A stretch of DNA of 64,000 nt from Flavobacterium succinicans LMG 10402 (GCF_000611675.1 NZ_JATV01000004.1:248001-312000); one strand, 5' to 3'. Numbered from the stretch's first letter, positions 1 through 7,961 are shown. The notes: generated by a model not told the origin, from the sequence alone. Program-made: numbers and translations.

Positions 1-2
1 TC

Positions 3-38
3 GATGAAAAATTGGTTGATGAAAATGTAATCACATAG
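3..38 (+). CDS. C-terminal tail of an upstream gene (partial)
   Basis: Eleven codons, reading DEKLVDENVIT and then TAG, run in from the left edge in one frame and stop shortly before a strong hairpin terminator. The acidic, codon-like composition and the terminator 13 bp later fit the end of a plus-strand gene that starts outside the window. The product cannot be identified from so few residues. Confidence 0.45.
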   Translation, partial: DEKLVDENVIT

Positions 39-51
39 CTATTATATAAAG

Positions 52-80
52 AAAGCTTCTCAAATCGAGAAGCTTTTTTT
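52..80. terminator. Bidirectional intrinsic terminator
   Basis: A perfect 10-bp inverted repeat (AAAGCTTCTC / GAGAAGCTTT) encloses a 5-nt loop and runs into a T tract. It lies between the plus-strand tail ending at 38 and the convergent minus-strand barrel gene ending at 85. The A run on the left side makes it usable from both strands. Confidence 0.85.
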
Positions 81-84
81 GTAT

Positions 85-606
85 TTAGTTGAATCGGTAG
101 CCAAAAGTGATGCCGCCTCGACCAACTATCTCATAATCAGTGTCCGAGCTATTGAAAAGATTACGTCCAACGCCACCGTTTATCTCGAAGATAAATCCTT
201 TTTTGGTAATCCATTTGGCACCGAGTCCAAATCCTAAAGCGAAATCGGTACGAGTGGTTGTTCTAGATTCGTTTCCTATGGTGTTGTATTTGTAGCTTTC
301 ATAATTGTTTAGCATACCAAAACCTTCAGCAAAAAAACCTGCAGCAGGCTTTTTTCCAAAATAGTAACGATAGTAGGGTGTAAAGATCACTTTTGTATCA
401 ATATCGTCATCTATAGCTAACAACAAAGAAGCACCAAAGGCTGATTCTTCATTAATTATCCGTTCATAGCTTACCTCTAAGGCTCCCGCCACTAATAAAG
501 CAGCATTTATTTTCATTTCATTTTTTTTCGAAGAAATTGATTCGTTTTCTTGAGCAGTTCCAGATAGAAAGTATCCGAAAGCCAATGCTAGTAGAATTTT
601 TTTCAT
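85..606 (-). CDS. Outer-membrane beta-barrel protein (OmpW/porin-like, small)
   Basis: Predicted small outer-membrane barrel of about 173 residues. It opens with a clear signal peptide (MKKILLALAFGYFLSGTAQ). After a charged linker come alternating hydrophobic/polar strands rich in G, Y and F, and it ends in GGITFGYRFN with a terminal aromatic-containing strand, as expected for BAM substrates. An upstream in-frame ATG at 633 would add nine residues before the signal peptide, so the start at 606 is preferred. It is monocistronic, with terminators on its 3' side. The family is common in Flavobacteria; transport or adhesion roles cannot be told apart from sequence. Confidence 0.7.
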   Translation of the reverse strand: MKKILLALAFGYFLSGTAQENESISSKKNEMKINAALLVAGALEVSYERIINEESAFGASLLLAIDDDIDTKVIFTPYYRYYFGKKPAAGFFAEGFGMLNNYESYKYNTIGNESRTTTRTDFALGFGLGAKWITKKGFIFEINGGVGRNLFNSSDTDYEIVGRGGITFGYRFN

Positions 607-633
607 AGTTAAAATAGATTTTAGTTGTTTCAA

Positions 634-941
634 ATGTAAGAAAAAAATGTAAACAAAATCTTAGGCTTATTTTTTTTCTCAATGTTCTTTCGGCTTGATT
701 CAGTTTTTAAGACTGATTTTTGTGTACTTCATCGGATTTTTATGCATTTCGTCTATTTCTATTAACATTTCAAGGCTTTGTTTTAACAAACTCAAATAAA
801 GACATAATGATACAGTAATTTTAAAGGTCTAAATTGTGTTTTTTGTTTAAAATGGTATTTTTACGCACTATTAAAATATCCACCAAAAAAAGATTTAGAA
901 TTTAGACAACCGATTTCTAAACTGAATATAAGCGTTGTTGA
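634..941. other. Divergent intergenic region, no gene seen
   Basis: This AT-rich 308-bp spacer separates the minus-strand barrel gene from the plus-strand LytTR regulator and must hold both promoters. No unambiguous TAnnTTTG box, hairpin or conserved repeat stands out. No ORF here looks coding. Confidence 0.5.
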
Positions 942-1754
942 ATGAGTTTTACCTATATTATTATTGACGATTCTCAAGAAAGTGCTTTGGATACCAAGGC
1001 TACCGCACAAAGTTTTTCGGAACTAGAATTCTTAGGTATGACTTTTACGCTTGAACAAGGAGTACAGTTGATACTTGAAAAAGGGCCTGATCTTGTTTTT
1101 TTAGAGATTGCTCCTGGTGATGAAAAAAGCAAGTTATCCTTATTTTTGATTAGTGAATTGCACCGTTTTTTAGCCATTCTGCCAGCAATAATTATTACAA
1201 CTACCCAAAAAGAGTACGCATTCGAGGCCATTGATTATGGTGTTTTTGATTATTTTTTAAAACCAGTATCCTCCGTACAGCTATTAAAGACATTGCATAA
1301 GTTGCGAAAAAAAGAACCATTTCTTTTGCCTCAAACCGAAACACGTCATGAAAGTAATGCGGATGCTAGGGCAAGGGTTCAATTAGAAACTCAAGCAATA
1401 CCCAAACCGTTAACAATTTGTATTAAATCCTATGGCGATTATCGGTACCTTGTTGCAGACGAGATTACGCATTTTGAAGCCGACAATAACTCGACCGATA
1501 TTTATTTGAAATCAGGAGAAAAAATTACAGCCTTTAAGACCCTTAAACATTTTGAATCCATGTTGGTTTTTCCATTCGTTCGAATCCACAATAGTTTTAT
1601 CGTTAATAGCCATTGGATCTCCCGAATTCAAATGGGAAATTCTCAATGTTTTATCAGGAATTCCTCCATAAAAATTCCTTTTTCCAAAACATACAAAACG
1701 AATGTTGACTTAATTATTTCTGGTTTTTCTGATCAAAATTATATAGAGTTTTGA
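942..1754 (+). CDS. LytTR-family response regulator with altered phospho-acceptor
   Basis: Two-domain regulator of 270 residues. Residues 1-120 form a CheY-like receiver: acidic pair D9/D10 in IIIDDSQES, the T-rich end of beta-4 at about 86-88, and the conserved Lys-Pro K107-P108 in DYFLKPVSS. The usual phospho-acceptor Asp at the end of beta-3 is Glu (E55 in DLVFLEI). Residues about 160-262 form a LytTR DNA-binding domain (YLVADEITHFEAD, FVRIHNSFIVN). LytTR domains bind direct repeats in promoters and are typical of peptide quorum-sensing regulators such as AgrA and ComE. No LytS-type kinase gene is adjacent. The next gene downstream encodes a repeat peptide. The E55 substitution suggests phosphorylation-independent or constitutive activity; this is inference. 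Confidence 0.88.
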   Translation: MSFTYIIIDDSQESALDTKATAQSFSELEFLGMTFTLEQGVQLILEKGPDLVFLEIAPGDEKSKLSLFLISELHRFLAILPAIIITTTQKEYAFEAIDYGVFDYFLKPVSSVQLLKTLHKLRKKEPFLLPQTETRHESNADARARVQLETQAIPKPLTICIKSYGDYRYLVADEITHFEADNNSTDIYLKSGEKITAFKTLKHFESMLVFPFVRIHNSFIVNSHWISRIQMGNSQCFIRNSSIKIPFSKTYKTNVDLIISGFSDQNYIEF

Positions 1755-1927
1755 TAATCAGTCTATTTGCTCTAATTTGACTACTCTTCACTCATGAATG
1801 CCTATGTTCTACCAAAAAGCGTGTTTATGTGTAGGAAAAAATCCTGTTACCTACTTAGATTTACAAAACAATTCCGAACAGATCGGGGGAAAAGTAAAAT
1901 CTAATCAAAAACATAAAGCACCAAATT

Positions 1928-2167
1928 ATGAAAAAAGCAATCTTAACTATCGGTTTATTTACATTAGTAATGGGATTAACATCATTTACTTCTACTGAAG
2001 CAAAAAGTTCTGTTGGAAAAGAGATCAATTTATTAGAAATAAGTGGTTCTCAATCAGCGGGAAGAAATAAAAAGGTTGATATTAGTGGTTCTCAATCTGC
2101 AGGAATGAATAAAAAAGTAGATATCAGTGGCTCTCAATCTGCAGGTAGAAATAAAAAAGTAGATTAA
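1928..2167 (+). CDS. Small secreted tandem-repeat peptide precursor (unknown family)
   Basis: A 79-residue protein. Residues 1-25 are a signal peptide (MKKAILTIGLFTLVMGLTSF, then TSTEA). A short spacer is followed by three perfect-length 14-residue repeats, ISGSQSAGxNKKVD, with x = R, M, R, ending exactly at the stop codon. The 42-bp DNA repeats (2039-2080, 2081-2122, 2123-2164) differ mostly at silent positions, which argues for selection on the peptide. Each repeat carries a dibasic KK. The gene is followed by its own terminator and sits between a LytTR regulator and a TPR-kinase operon. I recognise no family. A secreted multi-copy peptide signal is an attractive guess, but a structural or surface peptide is equally possible. 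Confidence 0.75.
   Translation: MKKAILTIGLFTLVMGLTSFTSTEAKSSVGKEINLLEISGSQSAGRNKKVDISGSQSAGMNKKVDISGSQSAGRNKKVD
2039..2164 (+). repeat. Three in-frame 42-bp tandem repeats
   Basis: Three direct units of exactly 42 bp inside the small secreted gene encode ISGSQSAG[R/M]NKKVD. Units differ at a handful of positions, mostly third codon positions (ATA/ATT/ATC for Ile, TCA/TCT for Ser). Copy number could vary between strains by slippage or recombination without breaking the frame. Confidence 0.95.
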
Positions 2168-2188
2168 TTTTTTTCTTTAAATATACCT

Positions 2189-2222
2189 AAGGGACATCAA
2201 ATTTGATTGTCCCTTTTTTTTT
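2189..2222 (+). terminator. Intrinsic terminator after repeat-peptide gene
   Basis: An 8-bp stem (AAGGGACA / TGTCCCTT) surrounds an 11-nt interior that can itself pair, and is followed by nine or more Ts. It ends the short transcript and insulates the kinase operon that starts 39 bp further on. Confidence 0.85.
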
Positions 2223-2236
2223 GTAATAACTTTTCC

Positions 2237-2244
2237 TATTTTTG
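2237..2244 (+). promoter_or_regulatory. -7 promoter box (TATTTTTG) for kinase operon
   Basis: The box matches the Bacteroidota TAnnTTTG -7 consensus and lies just downstream of the terminator and 17 nt before the TTG start of the sensor kinase. A TTTG at 2220-2223 is rather close for a -33 element. It implies the kinase/regulator pair is transcribed separately from the repeat peptide. Confidence 0.45.
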
Positions 2245-2260
2245 GTAAAAACAAAAACTA

Positions 2261-4309
2261 TTGATTGCTAGATATTTATTAATTGTCATCTGTGTTCTTT
2301 TATTGATGAACTGTTCAAGAAGTGAAACGGTGAAGGCAAAAAGAGTTGCACTGTCCATAGATAGCTTGATGCTGTATTTAGACAAAGCCAATGATGATAA
2401 GTACACAAGAGAACAAAAACAACTTTTCAGTAAGCAAGCATTTGAGTTATTAATGGAACAAGAAGTAGATTCCTTGTCCATAGTAAATATGTTCAAAGTT
2501 GCGAATCGTTTTTATAACATTGGTGATTGGAAAAATTTCAAAATTGTAACTGAGAAGATTTTAGTTCAGACTTTAAATCAGAAAGATACTTTGAATATAG
2601 CCAAGTCTTACTCATATATAGGGGATTATTATAGTTCGATTGGTGTTTCTGACAGTTCATATGTTTTTTATTACAAAGCGGAAAAACTATATTCAAAAAC
2701 AAACGAAGTCAGCAATTTATCAAAAGTATTGCTAAATAAGGCTTTGCTGCAATTCAATGAAGATGATTTCCTAGGTAGTGAGAGGGCTGTAATAAAAGCT
2801 TTAAGAGCAATTCGTGGAACTGACTCAAAAGATATTGAATATGAATCTTATAATTTATTAGGCATAATTTATAATGAATTAGAGGAGTATGATAAGTCTA
2901 TAGGATTTCATAATAAAGCATTGTCTTATTCAGATTTAGATGAAATCCCCGCGATTTATCAATCTAAAGCTACTTCTTTAAATAATATTGGTTATGTATA
3001 TCAGAATCAAAAAAAATATAGAAAAGCCGCGCAATATTATCAAGAGGGCTTAAAACAAGAAAACTTAAAGTACGACAAACCTTCGTTGTACGCCATGTTG
3101 TTGGATAATTTAGCGTATTCAAGATTTAAACTCAATCAAGAGAAAGAATTGCCTGAATTGTTCTTAAAATCGCTACAATTAAGAGATAGTTTAAAATTAA
3201 CTTCAGGTATTGTAGCTAACAAAATCCATCTCTCAGAATATTACAGTTTTCACAAAGACAGTACAAAAGCCTTACAATTTGCTCGAGAAGCTTTGTTGTC
3301 GGCACGTAAAGACAAGAATTTCAGAAATGTGCTAGTGGCTTTAAAACAAATGGGTGTAGTAGAGCCCCAAAACGCTTCTCGTTATTCCAAAGAGTACATC
3401 CATATTAATGATAGTCTTCAAAAGGCCGAACGAAAAATGGGCGAAAAATTCTCTAGAATTGAGTATGAAACGGATGTAATTAAAAGTGAGAACACGGATT
3501 TAGTGGTGCAAAACCGAAATCTATTCTATGTTTTTAGTATTTTGATACTCGTGGGGGGTTTTATATTTGTATTTGTGAATCAAAGGAACAAGCACAACTT
3601 GTTAGTTTTTAAAGCACAACAACAATTAGCCAACGCCGAAATTTACAACTTGATGATTACCCAGCAAAAGACGATTGAGGAGAATCGGATCAAAGAAAAA
3701 CAACGAGTAGCTCGAGAGTTGCACGATGGTGTTTTGGGAAAAATGTTTGGAGTCCGAATGAATTTGGATAGTTTAAACACTGTACAAGATGCTTTGGCAA
3801 TAAAAACCAGATTGAAGTATTTGGCTGAATTAAAACAAATTGAGCAAGATATCCGTGAAATTTCACACGATATGAACCGCGAAAACTCCGAATTAATTAA
3901 TAACTTCGTGGTTATTCTGACCAATCTTATTGACCAGCAGCGAAAGGCTTTCAAAACAAAAGTGGTGTTTAGTTTGGATAAAAATATTGATTGGGCTAAT
4001 ATTTCAAATGAGATTAAAATTAACTTGTATCGAATTGTACAAGAGGCGCTTCAGAATTCAAATAAGTATGCCATTCCGTCTGTCATTACCATAGAATTTT
4101 CAAAGGAAGAGAACCCTTTACGAATAAAGCTTGTAGTGGCTGATGATGGTAAAGGATTCAATTTGAAAAAAGCTAAAAAAGGAATAGGTTTACAGAATAT
4201 TGAATTTAGAACCAAAGCATGCCATGGAAAACTTGAGATCAAAACTAAACCCGGTCAAGGCACCCTATTAACTGTTGAAGTCCCTATTGAAGATAACCCC
4301 ATAACCTAA
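2261..4309 (+). CDS. TPR-domain lipoprotein sensor histidine kinase (HisKA_3 type)
   Basis: Hybrid architecture of 682 residues read from a TTG start. Without that start the lipoprotein signal (LLIVICVLLLMNC, Cys18) would be lost. Residues about 60-375 are TPR-like helical repeats (for example NNIGYVYQNQKKYRKAAQYY), predicted periplasmic. One membrane helix lies at about 421-440. The kinase core has the HisKA_3 H-box ARELHDG with H488, an N-box near 594-602 (QEALQNSNK), G1 DDGKGF (628-633) and G2 GIGLQNI (641-647). TPR domains commonly bind peptides or proteins, so the periplasmic part may sense a peptide. The response regulator gene follows after 7 bp. The -3 to -1 residues of the lipobox (LMN) are not canonical. 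Confidence 0.9.
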   Translation: MIARYLLIVICVLLLMNCSRSETVKAKRVALSIDSLMLYLDKANDDKYTREQKQLFSKQAFELLMEQEVDSLSIVNMFKVANRFYNIGDWKNFKIVTEKILVQTLNQKDTLNIAKSYSYIGDYYSSIGVSDSSYVFYYKAEKLYSKTNEVSNLSKVLLNKALLQFNEDDFLGSERAVIKALRAIRGTDSKDIEYESYNLLGIIYNELEEYDKSIGFHNKALSYSDLDEIPAIYQSKATSLNNIGYVYQNQKKYRKAAQYYQEGLKQENLKYDKPSLYAMLLDNLAYSRFKLNQEKELPELFLKSLQLRDSLKLTSGIVANKIHLSEYYSFHKDSTKALQFAREALLSARKDKNFRNVLVALKQMGVVEPQNASRYSKEYIHINDSLQKAERKMGEKFSRIEYETDVIKSENTDLVVQNRNLFYVFSILILVGGFIFVFVNQRNKHNLLVFKAQQQLANAEIYNLMITQQKTIEENRIKEKQRVARELHDGVLGKMFGVRMNLDSLNTVQDALAIKTRLKYLAELKQIEQDIREISHDMNRENSELINNFVVILTNLIDQQRKAFKTKVVFSLDKNIDWANISNEIKINLYRIVQEALQNSNKYAIPSVITIEFSKEENPLRIKLVVADDGKGFNLKKAKKGIGLQNIEFRTKACHGKLEIKTKPGQGTLLTVEVPIEDNPIT

Positions 4310-4316
4310 CAAACTA

Positions 4317-5015
4317 ATGAAAACCCCATCGAAAGAAACCTACGCTTTAATTACCAAAAATATTTTAATTGTTGATGATCATCCCTTTATTATTCAGGGG
4401 TACAAAAATGCAATAACTAGATACAAACCTGAGGAATATGGTTTTTCAATTCATCAGGCTAAGGATTGTCAATCAGGTTATGAAGTGATCACAAATCCTG
4501 AATCTCCTACTTTTGACATTGCTTTTTTGGATATTAGCATGCCAGCTTACGAAGAAAAAGGAATTTTTTCGGGCGAAGATTTGGCTAAACTACTCCGAGA
4601 ACACATGCCTGATTGTAAGATCATCCTACTGACCATGTTCACCGAGATTTTAAAAATAAAAACCATTATTAAAACCATTAACCCGAATGGTTTGGTGATT
4701 AAAAATGATTTGACTTTTGATGAATTACTCTTTGCGTTCGACAAAATAATTAATAATGAAATTTACTATAGTCAATCCGTTTTAGAGATGCTGGCTCAAA
4801 TGCAAGACGAGAGTATTGAAATCGATCAATTTGATAAAACCATTTTGTTTCAGTTGTCAAAAGGAACGAAACGTGCTGATATCTCGCAATATTTACCCAT
4901 TTCGTCAAGTGCTATTCAACGCCGAATGGAGGAAATGAAAGTATTATTGGAACTTAAAGAGGGTACCGATGAAGAATTAGTAAAAGTAGCCAAACTAAAA
5001 GGATTGTTGTTGTAA
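4317..5015 (+). CDS. NarL/LuxR-like response regulator
   Basis: Partner of the upstream kinase (7-bp gap, same operon). Residues about 14-135 form a receiver with acidic pocket D20/D21, phospho-acceptor D72 (IAFLDISMP), switch T106 and K129. The C-terminal part (about 165-232) is a short helical output with an HTH-like segment (KGTKRADISQYLPISSSAIQ) that is divergent from classic GerE/LuxR but placed as in that family. It probably binds DNA after phosphorylation by the TPR kinase. Its targets are not visible from sequence; the repeat-peptide gene upstream is an obvious candidate. A bidirectional terminator follows. Confidence 0.85.
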   Translation: MKTPSKETYALITKNILIVDDHPFIIQGYKNAITRYKPEEYGFSIHQAKDCQSGYEVITNPESPTFDIAFLDISMPAYEEKGIFSGEDLAKLLREHMPDCKIILLTMFTEILKIKTIIKTINPNGLVIKNDLTFDELLFAFDKIINNEIYYSQSVLEMLAQMQDESIEIDQFDKTILFQLSKGTKRADISQYLPISSSAIQRRMEEMKVLLELKEGTDEELVKVAKLKGLLL

Positions 5016-5017
5016 AA

Positions 5018-5054
5018 AAAACAGGCTGCCAAGTATTCTGGCAGCCTGTTTTTT
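5018..5054. terminator. Bidirectional terminator between convergent genes
   Basis: A perfect 14-bp inverted repeat (AAAACAGGCTGCCA / TGGCAGCCTGTTTT) with a 7-nt loop has A and T runs on both sides. It ends both the plus-strand regulator and the minus-strand acyltransferase. Confidence 0.92.
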
Positions 5055-6857
5055 TTAATCTTCTTTGTCGTGCATTTTACGCTCCAATTCAGCTTGATAT
5101 TCTTCCATCACTGGTTTCATCGTGCTCTCTGGAATGTCTTCTATTCGAATGTAAATCAACCCATCAATCGCGTTGTTGAAAAGCGGGTCTACGTTAAAAG
5201 CAACCAATCTAGCGTTTTGCTTGATGTATTTTTTAATTAATACCGGCAAACGTAATACGCCTGGTTCTAGTTCATCAATAATTTTATCAAATTTATTCAA
5301 ATCGGCATCTGTCTCATTAAAGACAAAATCTTTATCCGCATCCTTCAATTTTACTTTGAATTCCTTTTTCGGATGTACATATTGCGCGATGTAAGGATCG
5401 TAATAATGGGATTTCATAAACTCAATCATCAACGATTTTGAAAAATCTGAGAATTGGTTGCTAATACTTACTCCACCAAGTAAATATTTGTGTTCCGGAT
5501 AATGTAAGGTGGTGTGAATGATTCCTCGCCATAACAAGAACAAAGGCATGGGTTTTTGTTGGTACTCCTTAATAATAAAGGCCCTACCCATTTCGATAGA
5601 CTTATGTAGCATTTCATGCAACTCAGGTTCAAATCGGAACAATCCATTCAAATAAAAACCATCCATACCATATTTAGGATAAATCTCGCAACCTAATCCC
5701 ATGCGGTAGGCACCAGCAATTTTTTGGGTCTCGTCATCCCATAGAAAAAGATGGCGATAATATTTGTCGTATTTGTCTAAATCAATAGATTCATTAGTAC
5801 CTTCTCCGACTTCTCTAAAAGTAATTTCACGCAAACGACCTATTTCATGCAAAATATTCGGAATGTCCTTGGCTTGTGCAAAAAACACTTCATAGTTTTT
5901 ACTTTGCAACAAACGGCAATCCAATTGGCGTAGTTTTTCAACCTCACCAATCATGTTTTCACTACTGGCAGGTGTGACGATTTTTTTTGGACTTTTATTC
6001 GCCTTTAGTGGGTTCGTGTTGAGAAAGTTGTTGTCTTTCTCAAACGGATTGGCCAGCATGTAGGTTTTTTTTCTTAAAAACTCCGAGTACTCTTCAATGG
6101 ATTCGTACTCGTTTTGCTCTGCTACAGAAATAGGTTTTCCAATACGTACTTTGATAACCCTTTTCTTTTGCGTTAGCAATTCAGAAGGCAGTTTTGCCGT
6201 TCGCAACGTGTCGCTAATTTTAGATAAAAAGTAAAATAAATTACTGTTTTTAGCATGAAAATAAATCGGTACAACGGGAACTTGTGCTTTTCGAATCACT
6301 TTGATAGCGCCTTCTTCCCAGGGTTTATCTACCATTAATTTACCATCTTTGTAGGTCGAAACTTCACCAGCTGGAAAAATTCCCAAAGGCTTTCCGTCTT
6401 TCAAATGGCGCAAGGTTTCCTTGATGCCCACCACACTCGATTTGGCGTCTTTGTGATTTTCAAAAGGATTCACCGGCATGATATATGGTTTCATCGGATC
6501 AATACGATGCAACAAGAAATTAGCGATAATTTTAAAATTAGGCTCTTTTTCTAGCATTAATTTCAATAACAATATCCCATCAATACCGCCCAAAGGATGG
6601 TTAGATATGGTAACATAAGCGCCATCTTTTGGCAATCTTTTAAAATCCTCTTTTGGAATTTCGAATTTGATTTCAAATTCATCCAATATGGCATTCAGGA
6701 ATTCAACCTCACTAAGATGCTTGTTCCTGTTGTATATTTTGTTTAAGGTCGAAATTTTCAAAACTTTCATCAGTAACCATCCCGAGAAAGTGCCAAAAAC
6801 TCCGTATTTATCCGTTTTTATTGCCTTTGCAACTTCTTTTGCGGTGACTAAACCCAT
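5055..6857 (-). CDS. Bifunctional acyltransferase (PlsC-like + OlsB-like GNAT), OlsF-type
   Basis: A 600-residue fusion. The N-terminal half (about 75-280) is a PlsC/LPLAT O-acyltransferase with the motif SNHPLGGIDG (H87, D93; spacing HX5D rather than the usual HX4D) and a later FPAGEVS (161-167). The C-terminal half (about 320-500) resembles OlsB-type GNAT N-acyltransferases (REITFREVGEGT, then YRMGLGCEIYPKYG). The order LPLAT then OlsB-like matches OlsF proteins that make ornithine or related aminolipids. It likely acylates an amino acid and then forms a diacyl aminolipid at the inner membrane. Whether the head group is ornithine, glycine or another amino acid cannot be read here. It is monocistronic, with a -7 box at 6884-6891 on the minus strand. 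Confidence 0.85.
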   Translation of the reverse strand: MGLVTAKEVAKAIKTDKYGVFGTFSGWLLMKVLKISTLNKIYNRNKHLSEVEFLNAILDEFEIKFEIPKEDFKRLPKDGAYVTISNHPLGGIDGILLLKLMLEKEPNFKIIANFLLHRIDPMKPYIMPVNPFENHKDAKSSVVGIKETLRHLKDGKPLGIFPAGEVSTYKDGKLMVDKPWEEGAIKVIRKAQVPVVPIYFHAKNSNLFYFLSKISDTLRTAKLPSELLTQKKRVIKVRIGKPISVAEQNEYESIEEYSEFLRKKTYMLANPFEKDNNFLNTNPLKANKSPKKIVTPASSENMIGEVEKLRQLDCRLLQSKNYEVFFAQAKDIPNILHEIGRLREITFREVGEGTNESIDLDKYDKYYRHLFLWDDETQKIAGAYRMGLGCEIYPKYGMDGFYLNGLFRFEPELHEMLHKSIEMGRAFIIKEYQQKPMPLFLLWRGIIHTTLHYPEHKYLLGGVSISNQFSDFSKSLMIEFMKSHYYDPYIAQYVHPKKEFKVKLKDADKDFVFNETDADLNKFDKIIDELEPGVLRLPVLIKKYIKQNARLVAFNVDPLFNNAIDGLIYIRIEDIPESTMKPVMEEYQAELERKMHDKED

Positions 6858-6883
6858 TTATTTTTATGTTTTTGAGCAAGCCG

Positions 6884-6891
6884 CAAAGATA
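6884..6891 (-). promoter_or_regulatory. -7 box TATCTTTG for the acyltransferase gene
   Basis: Read on the minus strand this is TATCTTTG, a perfect TAnnTTTG match, 26 bp upstream of the acyltransferase ATG. No clear TTG at -33 was found at standard spacing. Confidence 0.55.
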
Positions 6892-7055
6892 GAAAAAAAG
6901 CCCAATTTATTTGGCTTTTGTCAAACAAACTTCGACTTTTTTAGTACTTTTGGATTCTTCAAAAAATCAAGATATTGGTTTTAATTTTATATTAAATTAT
7001 TGTCAAAACCTATGTTTTGCTTCAATAGTCATCAACTTTTAACGCAGTACACACC

Positions 7056-7817
7056 ATGAAAATCATTTCTTACAACGTTAACGGAATTCGCGCTGCCATC
7101 ACCAAAGGCTTCTTAGATTGGTTGCAGCAAGCCAACCCCGATGTTATTTGCCTTCAAGAAATAAAAGCCACCGAGGATCAAATACCCGTAGCCGACATCG
7201 AAAAAGCTGGCTATCCCTATCAATACTATTTCTCGGCCACCAAAAAAGGCTATTCAGGTGTAGCCATTTTGTCCAAAATCAAACCTAATGCGGTGACTTA
7301 CGGAACCGGAATCGAGCATATGGATTTCGAAGGGCGCAACCTCAGAGTCGATTTTGATGATTGCTCCGTGATGAGTTTGTACTTGCCTTCTGGCACGAAT
7401 ATCGAACGTTTGGATCACAAATTCAAGTACATGGATGATTTTCAGGAGTACATTAATGCCTTAAAAAAAGACATTCCCAACCTTATTATATGTGGTGATT
7501 ACAACATTTGCCACAAACCTATTGACATTCACGATCCCATTCGAAATAAAAACGTTTCGGGCTTCCTTCCAGAGGAGCGCGCCTGGTTAGATCAATTTAT
7601 CAACTCGGGCTTTGTGGATAGTTTCCGTCATTTCAATCAAGAGCCCCATCAGTATTCGTGGTGGAGTTACAGAGCCGGCGCTCGTGGCAATAACAAAGGC
7701 TGGCGCATCGATTACAACTTAGTCAGCGACACTTTACAACATAAACTCAAAAGAGCCGTTATTCTACCAGATGCTATGCACTCCGATCATTGCCCAATTT
7801 TGGTCGAAATCGAATAA
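7056..7817 (+). CDS. xth: Exodeoxyribonuclease III (AP endonuclease)
   Basis: EEP-fold DNA-repair nuclease of 253 residues, a normal ExoIII length. The motifs appear in family order: NVNGIRAA (N7), CLQEIKA (metal-binding E35), YSGVAILSK, the LIICGDYNICHKPID loop with catalytic Asp/Asn, WRIDYNLVS and the C-terminal HSDHCPI (catalytic His). It cuts DNA 5' of abasic sites and has 3'-5' exonuclease activity in base-excision repair. Transcribed alone; followed by a structured intergenic repeat (copy A) rather than an obvious classical terminator. Confidence 0.96.
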   Translation: MKIISYNVNGIRAAITKGFLDWLQQANPDVICLQEIKATEDQIPVADIEKAGYPYQYYFSATKKGYSGVAILSKIKPNAVTYGTGIEHMDFEGRNLRVDFDDCSVMSLYLPSGTNIERLDHKFKYMDDFQEYINALKKDIPNLIICGDYNICHKPIDIHDPIRNKNVSGFLPEERAWLDQFINSGFVDSFRHFNQEPHQYSWWSYRAGARGNNKGWRIDYNLVSDTLQHKLKRAVILPDAMHSDHCPILVEIE

Positions 7818-7822
7818 TTTTC

Positions 7823-7896
7823 AGGAGCTAATCCTGCTGTCCGCTATATCTTACTGGGCGAACCCCGCCCAGTAAGGATGCCGCTCCCATCAGGGC
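7823..7896 (+). repeat. Intergenic hairpin repeat family 1, copy A
   Basis: A conserved left flank (CCTGCTGTCCGCTATATC) and right flank (GGATGCCGCTCCCATCAGGG) enclose a perfect 11-bp stem (7850-7860 / 7866-7876) with loop AACCC. GGAGC at the left edge can pair with GCTCC on the right, giving an outer stem. It is followed by a small duplication of GGGCATTA. Further copies lie at 14631, 25337, 47132, 47631 and 61154. Confidence 0.9.
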
Positions 7897-7961
7897 ATTA
7901 GGGCATTAGGCTTCTTACAAACAATAGTTTCAATTCGAACATATAGTTTAAAACAAATACC

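Noticed and set aside
1798..1998. 66-codon plus-strand frame overlapping the repeat-peptide gene
   Set aside because: It shares 71 bp with the clearly coding signal peptide in another frame and its own translation has no signal, domain or repeat structure.
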